64,000 nucleotides of DNA from Ailurus styani (taxonomy: Eukaryota > Chordata > Mammalia > Carnivora > Ailuridae): contig LNAC01000732.1 of NCBI GenBank assembly GCA_002007465.1, positions 1 to 64,000 of the forward strand, read 5' to 3'. A program made the position numbers and the translations under genes. Below, one piece after another: positions 1 to 11,439 of the stretch. Numbering within the stretch: the stretch's first letter is position 1; each line of letters starts with the position of its first letter. The notes beneath the pieces were generated by a model. It was not told the DNA's origin. It was given only the letters and a program-made list of their open reading frames with translations, and did no database searches.

Positions 1-62
1 ACAGACCTGTACCCCTTGGGCAAAGAATAAAAATAAAATTAAAAAAAAGAAGAAGGAAAAAC
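1..62 (+). mobile_element. L1 3' end (cut by window edge)
   Basis: The first 25 bases (ACAGACCTGTACCCCTTGGG and on) are nearly the reverse complement of 241-265, the 3' end of the minus-strand L1 described next. An A-rich tail follows to about 62. This is the terminal 3' UTR and poly-A of an L1 in plus orientation; its body lies outside the window. Confidence 0.6.
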
Positions 63-195
63 AAAATTACCACACTGACAGATGATGACTGCATTTATCA
101 TGGTGAGCAGTAATGTACAGAACTGTTGAATCACTGTGTTTATACCTGAAGCTAATATAATACTGTGTGTTAACTATACTTCAATAATAAATTTT

Positions 196-987
196 TTAAA
201 ATTTTATTTTATTTTATTTATTTATTTTATTTTTATTATTATTTGCCCCAGGGGTACAGGTCTGTGAATCATCAGGTGTACACCTTTCACAGCATTCACG
301 ACAGCAGAAACCCTCTCCAATGTCCATAACCCAACCACCCTATCCCTACCCTCCCACCCCCCAGAAGTTCCTCATATCAGAGAGATCATATGATACTTGT
401 CTTTGTCTGATTGACTTATTTCGCTCAGCATAATACCCTCTAGTTCCATTCATGTCATTGCAAATGGCAAGATTTCGTTTCTTTTGATAGCTGCATAGTA
501 TTCCATTGTATATATATATACCACATCTTCTTTATCCATTCATCTGTTGATGGACATCTAGGTTCTTTCCATAGTTTGGCTATTGTGGACATTGCTGCTA
601 TAAACATTTGGGTGCATGTGCCCCTGAGGATCACTACCTTTGCATCTTTAGGGTAAATACCCAGTAGTGTGATTGCTAGGTCGTAGGGTAGTTTGGCTAT
701 TGTGGACATTGCTGCTATAAACATTTGGGTGCATGTGCCCCTGAGGATCACTACCTTTGCATCTTTAGGGTAAATACCCAGTAGTGTGATTGCTAGGTCG
801 TAGGGTAGCTCTATTTTCAACTGTTTAAAGAACATCCATACTGTTTTCCAGAGTGGCTGCATCAGCTTGCATTCCCACAACAGTGTAGGAGGGTTCCCCT
901 TTCTCTGCATCCTCGCCAACATCTGTCGTTTTCTGACTTGTTGATTTTAGCCATTCTGACTGGTGTGAGGTGGTCTCACTGTGGTTT
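196..987 (-). mobile_element. 5'-truncated L1 (ORF2 C-terminus and 3' UTR)
   Basis: Read on the minus strand this gives the C-terminal end of L1 ORF2 (residues such as LLGIYPKDAKV and CPSTDEWIKKMWYIY at 455-922), then a 3' UTR with a C-rich block (about 330-365 on plus), then a poly-A seen as T-rich sequence at 196-240. The 16-bp direct repeat TTCAATAATAAATTTT at 180-195 and 988-1003 is the target site duplication. Only the last several hundred bases of an L1 are present, so it is a dead 5'-truncated copy. It carries an internal 117-bp tandem duplication at 572-805. Confidence 0.88.
572..805. repeat. Perfect 117-bp tandem duplication inside the L1
   Basis: Copy 1 is 572-688 and copy 2 is 689-805; I see no difference between them. 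The unit is 39 codons, so the reverse-strand reading frame stays open across it. The breakpoints share only TAG (CCA-TAG-TTTGG and GGG-TAG-CTCTA), consistent with a microhomology-mediated duplication. No N marks the join. Confidence 0.95.
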
Positions 988-1159
988 TTCAATAATAAAT
1001 TTTAAAAAGAAAAAAATACACTGAGATTTTATCTTTAATCAGAGTAGCAATATACAGAATCTTGGGTAAATATTTTTTAAAGGAAACCTCTATTAAACTA
1101 TGAGTGGAAGTTTAGATAGATATAACCTCAATGTAGGGGAGATTGGGTAATGTCTCCCT

Positions 1160-1375
1160 TTAAAAAAAAAACTTTAATTTAGAATTTTGGGCTGACAGAA
1201 AAATTGGGAAGACAACTGCTGAGATCTCACACCTACTTTCCCCAGTTATTAGCATCTAACATCAGTATGGTACATTTGTCACAATTAATAAGCCAATGTT
1301 GATATATTATTAAAATTCATACATTATTAAGTTTTTTTCCCCTAATGTCCCTTGTCTGTTCCAGGATGCATCCAC
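1160..1375 (-). mobile_element. Old L1 3'-region fragment
   Basis: The stretch resembles antisense L1M 3' UTR sequence: an AACTTTAATTTAGAATTTTG start, then text of the kind 'ctaacatcagtatggtacatttgtcacaatt'-type in diverged form, then a CCTAATGTCCCTTGTCTGTT block. It is strongly diverged and the boundaries are approximate. Confidence 0.45.
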
Positions 1376-1520
1376 ATAACAATTTTATAGTTTCAGTGAT
1401 AAAAAATATTGATAATGCTGTACTGTTTAGATTTTAAGTTGGGAAGAGCTTTCTGTAGGAATTTGAAAATATCGATTAAATATTTAAACATACCCATACT
1501 TATTTTTAAAATTTTTTTAT

Positions 1521-1673
1521 TTTTTTAAAGATTTTATTTATTTATTTATTTAAGAGAGAGGGAAAGAGAGAGCACAAGCAGGGTGGAGGGGCAGAAGGAA
1601 GCAGACTCCCCACTGAGCAAGAGCTCCACTCAGAGCTGGACCCTAGGATCCTGAGATCATGACCTGAGCTTAA
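1521..1673 (-). mobile_element. CAN-SINE, head missing
   Basis: The reversed tail (AAAGATTTTATTTATTTATT), GA-rich block, GCAGACTCCCCACTGAGCAA and GATCATGACCTGAGCT follow the CAN-SINE consensus in reverse. The tRNA-like head (CCACCCAGGCGCC on this strand) is absent, so the copy is 5'-truncated. Confidence 0.85.
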
Positions 1674-1680
1674 GTCATGT

Positions 1681-2940
1681 ACATATGCATATTTTTTTAA
1701 TCAACAACTGAACTGCTAGTAACTTATACTGGGGAAATAATCTGGGATTTCTGAGGGTTTGGTTGTAAAATTGCTACAGTGTTAGTCACACCCCCATTGT
1801 TACATGCTCACAATTGTTCATATCCCTCTGTATCTATGAACAATGATTATCTCTTGAGTTTAGGAATTTCTAAATATTTTAAATACTAAATATAAATGTT
1901 ATAAAATATTTGTATCATAGATAATTTCTTACAGAAATTTTAAAGATTTCATAATATGCATATATTACTTTTTAAATTAGCATATACATGTGTGTAGATG
2001 AGAAAAACTCATAAAACATGAACAGAGGACCATGGGTTATTGTTTTCCTCACAACTTTCTTTATCATTACTGAAATGTCTTTTAAATAGATGAAAAGTAA
2101 TACAGGCTTGGTGATTTGTAATTTTTTTTCTTCAGATTTTAGGACTGGATAATCATTACTATTTAAAAAGTCTATAGTAAGAATCTGAACCTGAGTGGAA
2201 AAATCAATTGTAGGTAATAAAGCTGAAGAAGACAGCCAGGAAGCCGCAGGGAAACAATAACAGCTCTACACTCTGCCAGCTGAGTGGGAATTAGGTCAGT
2301 CAGCATACACGGAAGTCGATCCGCCATTGGAGCAAAATTATAATTTGCTTGAATCCCATTATCAGGGTCACTGGTGGCCCATTTGTAATTTGCTCGTAGT
2401 TCATCACATCCTTTCTCAATCTGGCCATCATAATCCCTCATTCCTCTTTCAAATTATCTGCCTTCTGTTATGAAAGACATTTTGTCATTTTGTTTATTTT
2501 TTCCTTTCTTTCGATTTCAGCAACAGTTAAACAGACCTCAGAGGTACACCAACTTGCCTAAAGAAAGGGACCACTTTCTCAAGATGCAAAAACCAAATGA
2601 TGTGATTATATAAATTACTAGAAATCTTTCCATTTGGCTGGTTACAGAGATGCCTGGATCAAATATCAAAGACAGATGCTTGCACTTACACAAACATCCT
2701 AAAATTTGTTGATGCAGCAGAGTTTAATATTGGCTTATCAAACACCATCTATAAAGCTGTCAGTTGAGTCACTTGTGTCTCTCATGAAAGCAAACCAGCA
2801 GAGAGGACAACACACACACACACTAAACAAAACAAAACAAAACCGTAAACATTCTTCAGATGTGCCCTTTCAACCTGAGATATAAAAACATTTGCTAGCA
2901 AATTTGTACAGTTATAGAGGACAGATTTTTTTCAGGTTTC
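1681..2940. other. No gene; mostly unique sequence
   Basis: AT-rich and low-complexity to about 2160. From 2210 to 2450 the base composition is more balanced and contains CpGs, with no repeat I recognise. A minus-strand frame of 89 codons is open here (2172-2441), but it lacks any recognisable domain, has no visible splice context and is at a length expected by chance. A short CA run is at 2812-2824. Confidence 0.6.
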
Positions 2941-3127
2941 TTTTTTTTTTTTAAGATTTATTTATTTATTTGAGGGGGGAGGGGCATAGGGAGAGGAGAG
3001 TCAAGCAGACTTCACACTGAGCACTGAGCACGGGGCCAATTGAGGTTCTCACTGTCACCACCCTGAGATCAGGACCTGAGCCGAAATCAAAAGTTGGAGG
3101 CTTAACCCCCCGCACCACCCAGGCGCC
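2941..3127 (-). mobile_element. CAN-SINE, full length, diverged
   Basis: From T-rich tail (2941 on) through AAGATTTATTTATTTATT, a GGGGAGGGGC block and CCTGAGATCAGGACCTGAGC to CACCACCCAGGCGCC. A short likely target duplication, ATTTTTTTCAGGT against TATTTCAGGT, flanks it. Confidence 0.9.
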
Positions 3128-3422
3128 TCTATTTCAGGTATTTTTAGGACAGCGGGGGTACTGATATTACTAATCTGCATATATAAGGATGTAGGCACAA
3201 AAGATTTGCTATTTTCTAATTCTGAATAAAGATCTAAAGCAATCTCCAATCATTATATAGTATGTAGAACTGAGACAATCTCATCTTTTCACAGGGTTGG
3301 CAAAGATGGTATTAAAATATTCTGTCATCAATTTTAGTGTGTACTTTTATTATTCTAAGGAAATAAAAATTATAATATATTACAAATTCTGTACTAAAAG
3401 CCTATCACAGACATATTACATG

Positions 3423-3450
3423 CACACACACACACACACACACACACACA
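3423..3450. repeat. (CA)14 microsatellite
   Basis: An uninterrupted CA dinucleotide run, 28 bases long. It accounts for the His-Thr run in the short open frame at 3297-3503. Confidence 0.98.
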
Positions 3451-4082
3451 ATTGTTTCCTATCAATTAACAATCAAGTATTCTTGTTTATATGGTTACAC
3501 TAACATAGGATAATAATGTAAAGACATGTTTTCTATAGAAAATTCACACCCTTTGCTCTCCTCAGCTTCTAAATTATAAAAGTATAGGCAGACAACTACC
3601 TATTTAAGCAGGTATGTTCTTTTTAAGTAAAAGGACTTTCAAAAAGAGGTAAGTTCCCAAGGCATTTCTAAAATCCTCTGGAAATAAAACACAATCAGAC
3701 CTGGGAAATCATGCACCTTATTATTTTAAAAAGATTAGAAAATCTAAAAACCTTTATGTAGAGCTAGGGCTAACTGTCTTTTTAAATGGTGAATATTTGA
3801 CCATTTGTATTCCTGTCCTCTGACATGGGATATCGTTGCCAGGGGGGTTTTCAAAGAGAGAGAGTTGGACGTGGATCACCAGGGAGACACCAAGCATCCT
3901 CTTGGTGGGAAAGCTGAGCTTTGTCTAATTTTCCAAAAGCTGTGTTAAGGATAGTGACTCAGAAAAAGGCATAATGCCCAATTCTTCAAAACTTCATTCA
4001 CAGAGATGCTTGTCTAGCCTTTAAGTTTTATATGCCACTTGCACACGTACTTACTTTTTAAATGCACATTACTAAACCTCTG

Positions 4083-4200
4083 AGGTTAGAAAAGAAATAA
4101 CACTTCAAACACTGAAGGAAACTGAGGCACAGATAAGCTCAGGGGTTTTTGCCCAAAGTCATGAAGTAAGCATCAAAATCAGAACACAGATTTCATTTTG
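4083..4200 (+). mobile_element. MIR fragment
   Basis: GGAAACTGAGGCACAGATAA followed by a diverged 'ttgcccaaagtcatgaagtaagcatcaaaatcagaac' pattern matches the second half of the mammalian MIR SINE. Confidence 0.65.
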
Positions 4201-4889
4201 GACTCTAAAACCTTTGTTTTTTCCAATAGGTGAAACAATTTTGAATGCTCAGAAATACTAGATTACAAGGGGTTGTTACCAGATTTTCAGAGAGCTTCAG
4301 AGCATAAAGCTTAGGGAAATGTATTCTTCAGCAAACCCACCAAGTGATGCATGTAGGCTACCAAGTATTTTACCGCTTTGTTAAATTATTTGCCCATTTT
4401 TGTGGAAGTCACTATTTAAAGGTCATAACAAATACATAGTTTCATGAAACACAGAAAATATATTTTCTCACTATGAAGGAGGTTTAAATGGGAGACATAT
4501 CATTATTTGCAAATGAGGCTTTCAGGTCTTTCTAAACACTAAACTCAGAAAAATCCTGGAGTGTATCAAGAATTCAGTGTTACAAACTGGATAACCTTCT
4601 TAGGAAAATTCTGTAGGCGGCTGAACAATGACGCCAAGAAAATTAGAACAACAACAACAACAAAATCAAAGACAAGATGATTTTTTCCAGTGACTAGCAA
4701 GTCATACTCTTTTTTTCTGTATATATTTTTCAAAACTGGAAGAGTTTCCTTTCTTTCTAGTCCACCTCAGGAAGATTTATGAGATTTCCGAAATCTGGCT
4801 GAAGGTGAAGTATTTGGGGGGTAATGAAATATTTAGAGGTATGAAGTTTGAAGTTCAAGTATTTGTCTACATGTATAGAACAATCTGTT

Positions 4890-5030
4890 ACTTGTTTCAT
4901 TCTACAAACATTTATATACCAGGCAAGAAGGCACTAGAGATATAAAGAAAAATGTCACATTACTGCACCCTCCAGAAATCCACAACATGGAGGAAAGACC
5001 TAAGACAACACAACAGAATGACCTGCAAGA
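4890..5030 (+). mobile_element. L2 3'-region fragment
   Basis: 'ttcattctacaaacatttatatacc...ggcactagagatataaag' is the diverged form of the L2 phrase 'caacaaatatttattgagc...ggcactg...ggatacag'. Boundaries are approximate. Confidence 0.4.
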
Positions 5031-5507
5031 GATGAGGTCATAAGAGCCAGAGCTTTATTTTGTTTGCTGCTCAATCTTCTCCAGGGTCTGGATTGTCACT
5101 TGGGACAGACGGCAGTGCAATAATTACCTACTGAATTGGGAATATGAAAAACCATGTTTTTTAATCCAATTATCATATATAGTTACTAGAAATGATTTTC
5201 TTACTCTCCTGTAGGCATATATTTGTGACCTCTACATTTATTGTATTCCACCAGAAATGACCTTCAGAATCTTGGTTTAAACAATATTGATGCTTTTAAT
5301 CGATCCAAGAATCATCATTGGGTACAGTTTCTTTTCCTCCTCTTCTGTAGAAGAGGAGGGGTAGACTCTATGGACATCCAAAACTGACTTTAAATGACGT
5401 TTTTCAGGTGAATTTTCAGCACATCTTCAAATAGTGCTTTTTATATAAAATACAGAATTGAGACACCACCCAGTAATGAGAAACCTAGTAAGGAATCAAA
5501 TATAAGG

Positions 5508-5713
5508 GCGCCTGGGTGGCTGGGTTGGTTAAGCATCTCCCTTGGGCTCAGGTCATGAACCCAGAGTCCTGGGATTGAGCCCCATACTGGGGGCTCCCAG
5601 CCCTGCACTGGGCTCCCCGCTCCATGGAGAGCCTACTTTCCCCCCTCCCTCTGCCTGCCTCTCCCCCTGCTTGTGCTCTCTCTCTTTCACGTAAATAAAT
5701 AAAATCTTTTAAA
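5508..5713 (+). mobile_element. CAN-SINE with 18-bp target duplication
   Basis: Head GCGCCTGGGTGGCTGGGTTG, central GGTCATGAACCCAGAGTCCT, CT-rich block and AAATAAATAAAATCTTTTAA tail. The 18-bp direct repeat AAGGAATCAAATATAAGG at 5490-5507 and 5714-5731 is perfect. Confidence 0.95.
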
Positions 5714-5731
5714 AAGGAATCAAATATAAGG

Positions 5732-7620
5732 TTCTTTGTTCGCTTTTATTGGGAGATATTTTTATGAAATTGTCCTCATCCTACGTGATGAATACTGTAG
5801 TGAGCTGCCTGGATACCCCTTGGGACCAAGGCCCTCATTCTCGCATATGCTGGGAGTGTTGGAAGGTGATGGCTTTCCTAAAACTGCCCTTGTCCAAGAT
5901 CATGGACCCTCCCCACGGGTAGCCCACACCCAAAAACTTACTTATGTAACTCTAGGCAAGACAACTCTAAGGGGCCATCCCAGCCCAGAGTCCACGGTGG
6001 GATCATTTGAGGTACTTGTGACTACATGGAAATTCAGTGCCTTCTTTTGCCTTCCTGATCCCTCTACTCCCTCACTGGTGTTTCTAAGGGTTCTCCCCAG
6101 TAAACCTGCACACACATCTCTCATAACCTATATCCCAAATAACCCAAATTTAGGAACATTCGATTACAGTATAAATGGCATTTGCATAACTACAATCAAC
6201 ATGCTTAACACCTGTAAGCTTCATTTTTATTTTATCTGCAACATGAAGATATGCCCCTGTGATCTCCAAAGGCCTTCCTACCTGTAATGTTGTATGCTTC
6301 CACTACCTAATAATGTTACTATGAGATAAATAAGTGGTAAATTTTATAGATGTTGGGAAAAAAGAAAAGCACAGTTAATATCAGTCTTTTAGAGCAGTAT
6401 TTGGATAATACTGTTCAAAACCAATTTTCATATCAAGATGACACAACAATACCTTATTTTTTCTTCTCTAGAATAGTCTAAGAATTTTGTTCCCAACTTG
6501 GTGAGTTGGTATCTAAAGGAGTCTTTGTTGCCATGAGCAGGGATTGACAGAATTAGCTAGTAAGTATCTTACTTGGAGCTCAATGGCGACATGAGGAATT
6601 AAACCTGCAAAAATGGAGCAGAATCAGGATGGTGAAATCTGAGGCTTCCAAATAGTTAAGAATTTTGTACCAAGTTTTGTAATACAACAGTAGTCACTGC
6701 TACTATAATTCTTCTAGCAGCCTCCTCAACCTGTATCTGCCTCCTCCCAATCATCATTCACTGGACGTATATTGTGTGTCAGACATTGTACTTACTTCTA
6801 CTTAACAGGAACAATAACTTGGCAAATTTATTATCTTCTCCTAATCTGCTGGTGATAAAAATGGATTCAGAGGTCAGGAGAGGTTTGAGCCCCTAGCATA
6901 CTGTTTCATGAGAAGTCACTGCCTGAGCTAGGCTTTCAGTTGAATCTGTCACCATGACTTTTGCTCTTTCACTCAACTACACTGTATTCTGGAGGGAGAA
7001 GTTTCCAGAGCAAGGAAATACGCCAAGAGACAAGTATGTACCAAAGCACAAAGACTGAGTTAATATGTGTAATGAAGGATCAAAAACTGATTGACTTTAC
7101 TTAAAGAAAAACAGGTAATCAAACATGATATGATTGGTATAGCCCAAGAAGACTCTTTTTAAAGTTTGGATTGGTTATACAATGAAGACACTGGAAGAGC
7201 TTCATCAGAGAAAAGGTGTGTGTCTTTGCAGCAACACACGTGTGCTTGAGGAATGGAAACTCAACATACAGTATCTTGACAGTGGCTGGCATCTACAAGA
7301 TAAATGATAAAAATCTGTTGAACTGTGGAAGGTATTGCTTACCACTGAATCTCTTGTTTTGAGTACACAATCACGCACCAAACATTCACTCAAATATTAT
7401 TAGCTGGCAGATAAAGGAATGCATGAACAAAAACATAAACAAAACTTTAGAATGTTCTTTTCTTGCTCCCACTCAGCTTTAGTCACATATGTCCCCTTCT
7501 TTCAGCAGGAAATTATCTTTCTCAGAAATTTCTCCATCTCTCCCTGCACACTCATGAGATCGGTTCTCCAGACAAGTTTATGGTATTCTGCACATTTCCT
7601 TCCTGATGTTGATCAAAGTT
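5732..7620. other. No gene; unique sequence
   Basis: The 183-codon open frame at 5736-6287 begins inside or next to the SINE target duplication, has no start context, no recognisable domain and no matching frame conservation signal that I can see. The rest (6290-7620) shows no repeat I can name and no coding signature. Confidence 0.55.
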
Positions 7621-7624
7621 GGCA

Positions 7625-7785
7625 ATTGGATATTTGTGTGATTATTTCACTAATCTTTAATCATTTATGTTCCATACATGCTAGACTGACTCTCTTATTG
7701 TATCTCTGGAAATTAGCATAATCCTTGATATGTAGTTGACAATAAGTATTTGATAGTGGATGGATGGATGAATGGATGGGTAAAT
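7625..7785 (+). mobile_element. L2 3' end with GGAT tail
   Basis: 'gtatctctggaaattagcataatccttgatatgtagttgacaataagtatttgatag' is the diverged L2 terminal phrase about 'the last months' listing ('cagtgcctggcacatagtaggtgctcaataaat'). It runs into GATGGATGGATGAATGGATG at 7758-7780, as L2 3' ends do. Confidence 0.5.
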
Positions 7786-10700
7786 ACTTAGTGAATGCAC
7801 AGTAAGAGAGAAAGAGATGGAAACTGAAAACAGAGAGAGAGAGAAAGAGACAGAGGGAAATCAGGGAAAACAATTAGATATTTCTGTTTTTCTACCAGTT
7901 AGTAGAAATGAAAAAGTAGGAGAAGATCTAAATCTCAGTTAAAAAAAAAATCACAAAAATAAAAACAAAGAAGACCAAGGAAGTGATAGAAGCTGAAGAG
8001 GAACTGGGGAAAATATGCTTCGTTTAGAAGGGGTGGATTAATTCCATGGTTTGACATAAGAACAAGTATTTAACTGGAAATTGTATAGAACTTTGAGTTT
8101 GGTAAGGTCAAGACTTGGAAGGTAGTTAAGGAGGGGATGTGCAGGCCTGTTAACAGTTGATCCTATTTAAGGAAAGTGTTGAGCCTGAGGGAATAACATT
8201 TGTTAATTGGGAAAGAAGTGCCAGCCAAAAAAAAAGAGAAGCCAAACACAAAGTGGTCCCAGAGCCAGCAGCAGGACTAAAAAATTCCGATTCAGGGAAG
8301 TCAAGAGTGGGAAAGTTTCAGTAAAAGCAGACACCATTGGTGATGTCAAATGCAGCAGAGAGTTTAGGGAAGAGAGCTGGTTCCTTTATGTTCTTCATTA
8401 ATGATTTGTTCTATTAAATCCAATGTGAAGTCTGAAATGTAAATGAATTTCTGCTTATACTTGCCTTCTGTAGATCTAGTTGACATGCGCAATAAAGGCT
8501 TTTCTCCTTTGGGGCATTTTTTTTTTTTCTGGAAGTACAGAAGTAATACTGGGAATTTATTGGCTCTTTCTATAGGTTTATATAAAATTCAATCCCCCAA
8601 ATAGATTCTAACTGTTGAAACTTAATAGACAATGAGTTTACCTTATTCTACCTGGCAAGAACTAAAGCAAGGCTTTGCCAATTAGGGTTTCAAGGCTACA
8701 GAGCTCTCACTCAGGAACCTGAGATGACCATGACCCAAATCTAGTCTCTCTCAATGTCTGGTTCTCTTCCTACCTGAAACAGATTCCCAGAGAGACTGAG
8801 CTTTACCTGTAAGGCATCTGATTTAGAAGTCCAAAAAGAAGCTTCTACAAATGTAACAAGCACCTCAGGTACTGTGGATGCATACCATAGTTTGCAAAAC
8901 TACACTGGAGTTTATGCAGAATCTATCTTTGTGCATTTGCCTTTTAGAAAATGTGGTCGAGTTATACATATATTTTAAACAAAGGTACAATACTTTAATC
9001 TAAGGTGAAGTAGAAAAGTCTACTTTTTTTTTTCTTACTCATGATAAATACCATCATGTGAAAAAGCCTGACAACCGCAGTAATAAACACAATAATATAT
9101 ACCTTGTGGCTTATTTATTTATTTTTTTTAATTTGTGGAGTTGCCTTTTCACTTGGGAATAAAACTGGTGGATATCTCTTCACATGATTTAGTACCACCA
9201 GGGAGCAGAAACTTCTCCATTTAATAACCAAGTGGTTTCCATTTCTAATATTGTATAGCCTCCTTGTTATTTATTACTTATACAGTTATTCATCACACCA
9301 TCCCTCCTCTGGAAGTAACATCACTTCAAATTTTATAAGACACAAATAGGACACTGTAATTCCTCAAAAACCCAATACGCAGTATGTGCATAATTGTCCC
9401 TACTGCTGTGTCATTTGGTGTTTTCACATAGTATACCTAGAGTGCATGAGCAGAGGGCAGAGTGGTCATAGACGTCTTTCAGGGTAAACACTGTCCTCAG
9501 TTTCCACTTTGATATTGAGATATTCAGATTATTTCCTTTACACAACCTTTCTTGAATATTACCTTTATCTTGCAGATAGCAAGATCTTAAATTAGAAGGA
9601 AACTTCCATTAAAATCCCATCTGTGGTGCTTCCAGCATTTCTGTTCTTGACTTGATTCTTAAAAACACATTCCTTCCGTAACACCTGGTCCTATGCTTCC
9701 ACATTCCTGCAGTCCCCAGAGCTTATCAGTTAAAAAGTAAATAAATAAATAAGTCTCTACTTTCAGGATAACAAATCCTCCAAAGATAACCAAGCCTCAT
9801 TCATATGCTGAATGGCACACTAAGGTTTTATGAGGAAGTGGTGGGAGCGCTTCTTCTGTGCATTTCTAATGGCTGTGAAGCCACTGCAGCTAATAGATGA
9901 GAACTGAATAAATCCTCCATTTGTTTAAGCTGATAATACTTTTGCCAGCTCGGTGCAGCAAAAGCTCTCCGTGAAGTTCCTTAGCTAGGATTCCTTGACT
10001 CAGCACCCAAGCCACTTCCAATTACCTTGAAGAATGTGGCAATAGTTGAATGCAAAGAGGTATTTTATGTGATCAGACTGTGAACAGCTGATGAAGATTA
10101 GACTCCTAAGTAGACGGAAAGGAAACACTTAATTATCATGCTTAAAGTATCCTCTCTGCAAGAATGGTAATGAGTTAGTACGAGTTGTGAGTCCATCTTG
10201 CTTAAAAGTTTTACTGTCTGGGTCTTTTCACTTCCCATCTCCATTCCTCTGCCCTTTGTTCCTGAGAGGAAAAGATACAGATCTCCCCTGCCAAGTTCAA
10301 ATCATTGCTCCTCTATGCTCCTATAAAAAATAAACAGAAAAATTATATTTCCAGGCCCATGTCTGCCAGCTACACCTTCCTCCACTCTTACCACTTCATC
10401 TCCTGCCCCACAGTACCGTTCTCAACACCTTATTTCAGGGTCACACTTTTCTTTAATCTTACCCTCTAGCTCTTGGATGACTCCCATGGGCCTTTGAGCT
10501 CCATCGTCAACAGAGAGTTCCTCAGTTGCTTTTGTTTCCCCTGAACATTCCACATTAGCTCTACCTGCCATAAGACAGTCTCTACCTGGCTCTTAACACT
10601 TTTCTGAATTGCACCATCTTTTAAAGCTTTTAATCAAATGCCTGGCCCTCTGGCAATGACCTCCTGTCCTTCTAGCTTTCACACTCCCTCACTCAGAGAA

Positions 10701-10790
10701 CACTGTTTCTGGAGGTTTCGCCTCCCTATTTCCTCTCCCTCGATGGAGCCCTTATTCCTTTATCTTGCCAACTTAGTTCCTTCCCTCAAT
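7786..10790. other. No gene; unique and low-complexity sequence
   Basis: A GA-rich tract is at 7806-7858. The part from 8100 to 8400 has L2-like wording ('gatgtcaaatgcagcagagag'), too weak to call alone. A T run is at 8517-8529. From 9830 to 10140 the sequence is repeat-poor with CpGs; see findings. At 10200-10790 the sequence is pyrimidine-rich with no gene seen. Confidence 0.55.
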
Positions 10791-10794
10791 TCCT

Positions 10795-10900
10795 TTACTC
10801 ATTCAACTAATTCTTGATCTCCTACTATTTGCATTACTAATCCCTGAGAATATAGCAGTAAATAGCAAAGACAAGATACCTGACCTTGTGGAAGGTACAA
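10795..10900 (+). mobile_element. L2 fragment
   Basis: 'ttactcattcaactaattcttgatctcctactatttgcattac...gagaatatagcagtaaatagcaaagacaagatacctgaccttgtggaag' follows the L2 3' order 'attcaacaaatatttattgagc...ggatacagcagtgaacaaaacagac...ccctgccctcatggag'. Confidence 0.65.
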
Positions 10901-11324
10901 CCGGCCAAGCTCCTGCTGAACCCTGAATCACTTCATCTCTTAATCTATCACATCCTCCTGGAAAAATTCCGTCCAGAATTGTGTCAAATATTTATCATCT
11001 CTGCTTTTACATCCAGATTCCTGGGTGCCGCTAACAAAGACAAATTGCGGAGCCCTAGGAAGTGATGCCACAAATTTGGTTAAGGAAAAAAAAAAGTATT
11101 TTAAAAATCAGTTATATTTATAATCATCCTCATTTTGAATCCCTTGCAGAATCCAGTACAGTCCTGTCATAATAAAACAATGACCACTAGTGTTTATTGT
11201 ACTAGGCTATATAAAAAACACACCCCATTAACAAGGCTCCCTCCAGTCTCTGCCCTTCTGTACCTCCATCACCTGGCACCAGGCCCAACACACAGAAGCT
11301 GTGAAGGTAGATTTGGCAAATAAA

Positions 11325-11435
11325 TCTGTATCTCACAGATGAGAAAACTGAGGCTGAAAGCAGCTCAGTTACTTGCTCAAGGTCATACGCTAGCAAGTAC
11401 AAGCCAGCACTGCCAAAGTGAGAACTGCAGCTCAG
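11325..11435 (+). mobile_element. MIR fragment
   Basis: CAGATGAGAAAACTGAGGCT, then 'cagctcagttacttgctcaaggtcatacgctagcaagtac' gives the MIR core and 3' half in order. Confidence 0.8.
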
Positions 11436-11439
11436 GACA

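Larger units (their letters stand above)
63..1016 (+). mobile_element. Older L1 3' UTR fragment, split by a later L1 insertion
   Basis: Bases 63-195 have the form of a mammalian L1 3' UTR end (GAATCACTGTGTTTATACCTGAAG, then TTAACTATACTTCAATAATA in overlapping pieces). The continuation with its A-rich tail is at 988-1016. The middle, 196-987, is a separate minus-strand L1. The interrupted copy must be the older of the two. The subfamily is not assigned. Confidence 0.65.
3128..5489. other. No gene; unique sequence with old repeat fragments
   Basis: Apart from the CA microsatellite, a MIR-like piece (4083-4200) and an L2-like piece (4890-5030), I recognise nothing. A short CAA run lies at 4649-4663. 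No frame longer than about 70 codons is open. Confidence 0.6.

Noticed and set aside
455..922. 155-codon minus-strand frame with a repeated 39-residue segment
   Set aside because: It is the L1 ORF2 C-terminal end made longer by the 117-bp duplication, not a repeat-containing host protein.
5736..6287. 183-codon open frame, the longest in the window
   Set aside because: No recognised domain, no splice or promoter context, and its start lies at the edge of a SINE target site. A chance frame is more likely.
8207..8401. Short Lys/Arg-rich frame resembling a nuclear basic peptide
   Set aside because: The basic residues come from an A-rich run and the surrounding wording is L2-like.
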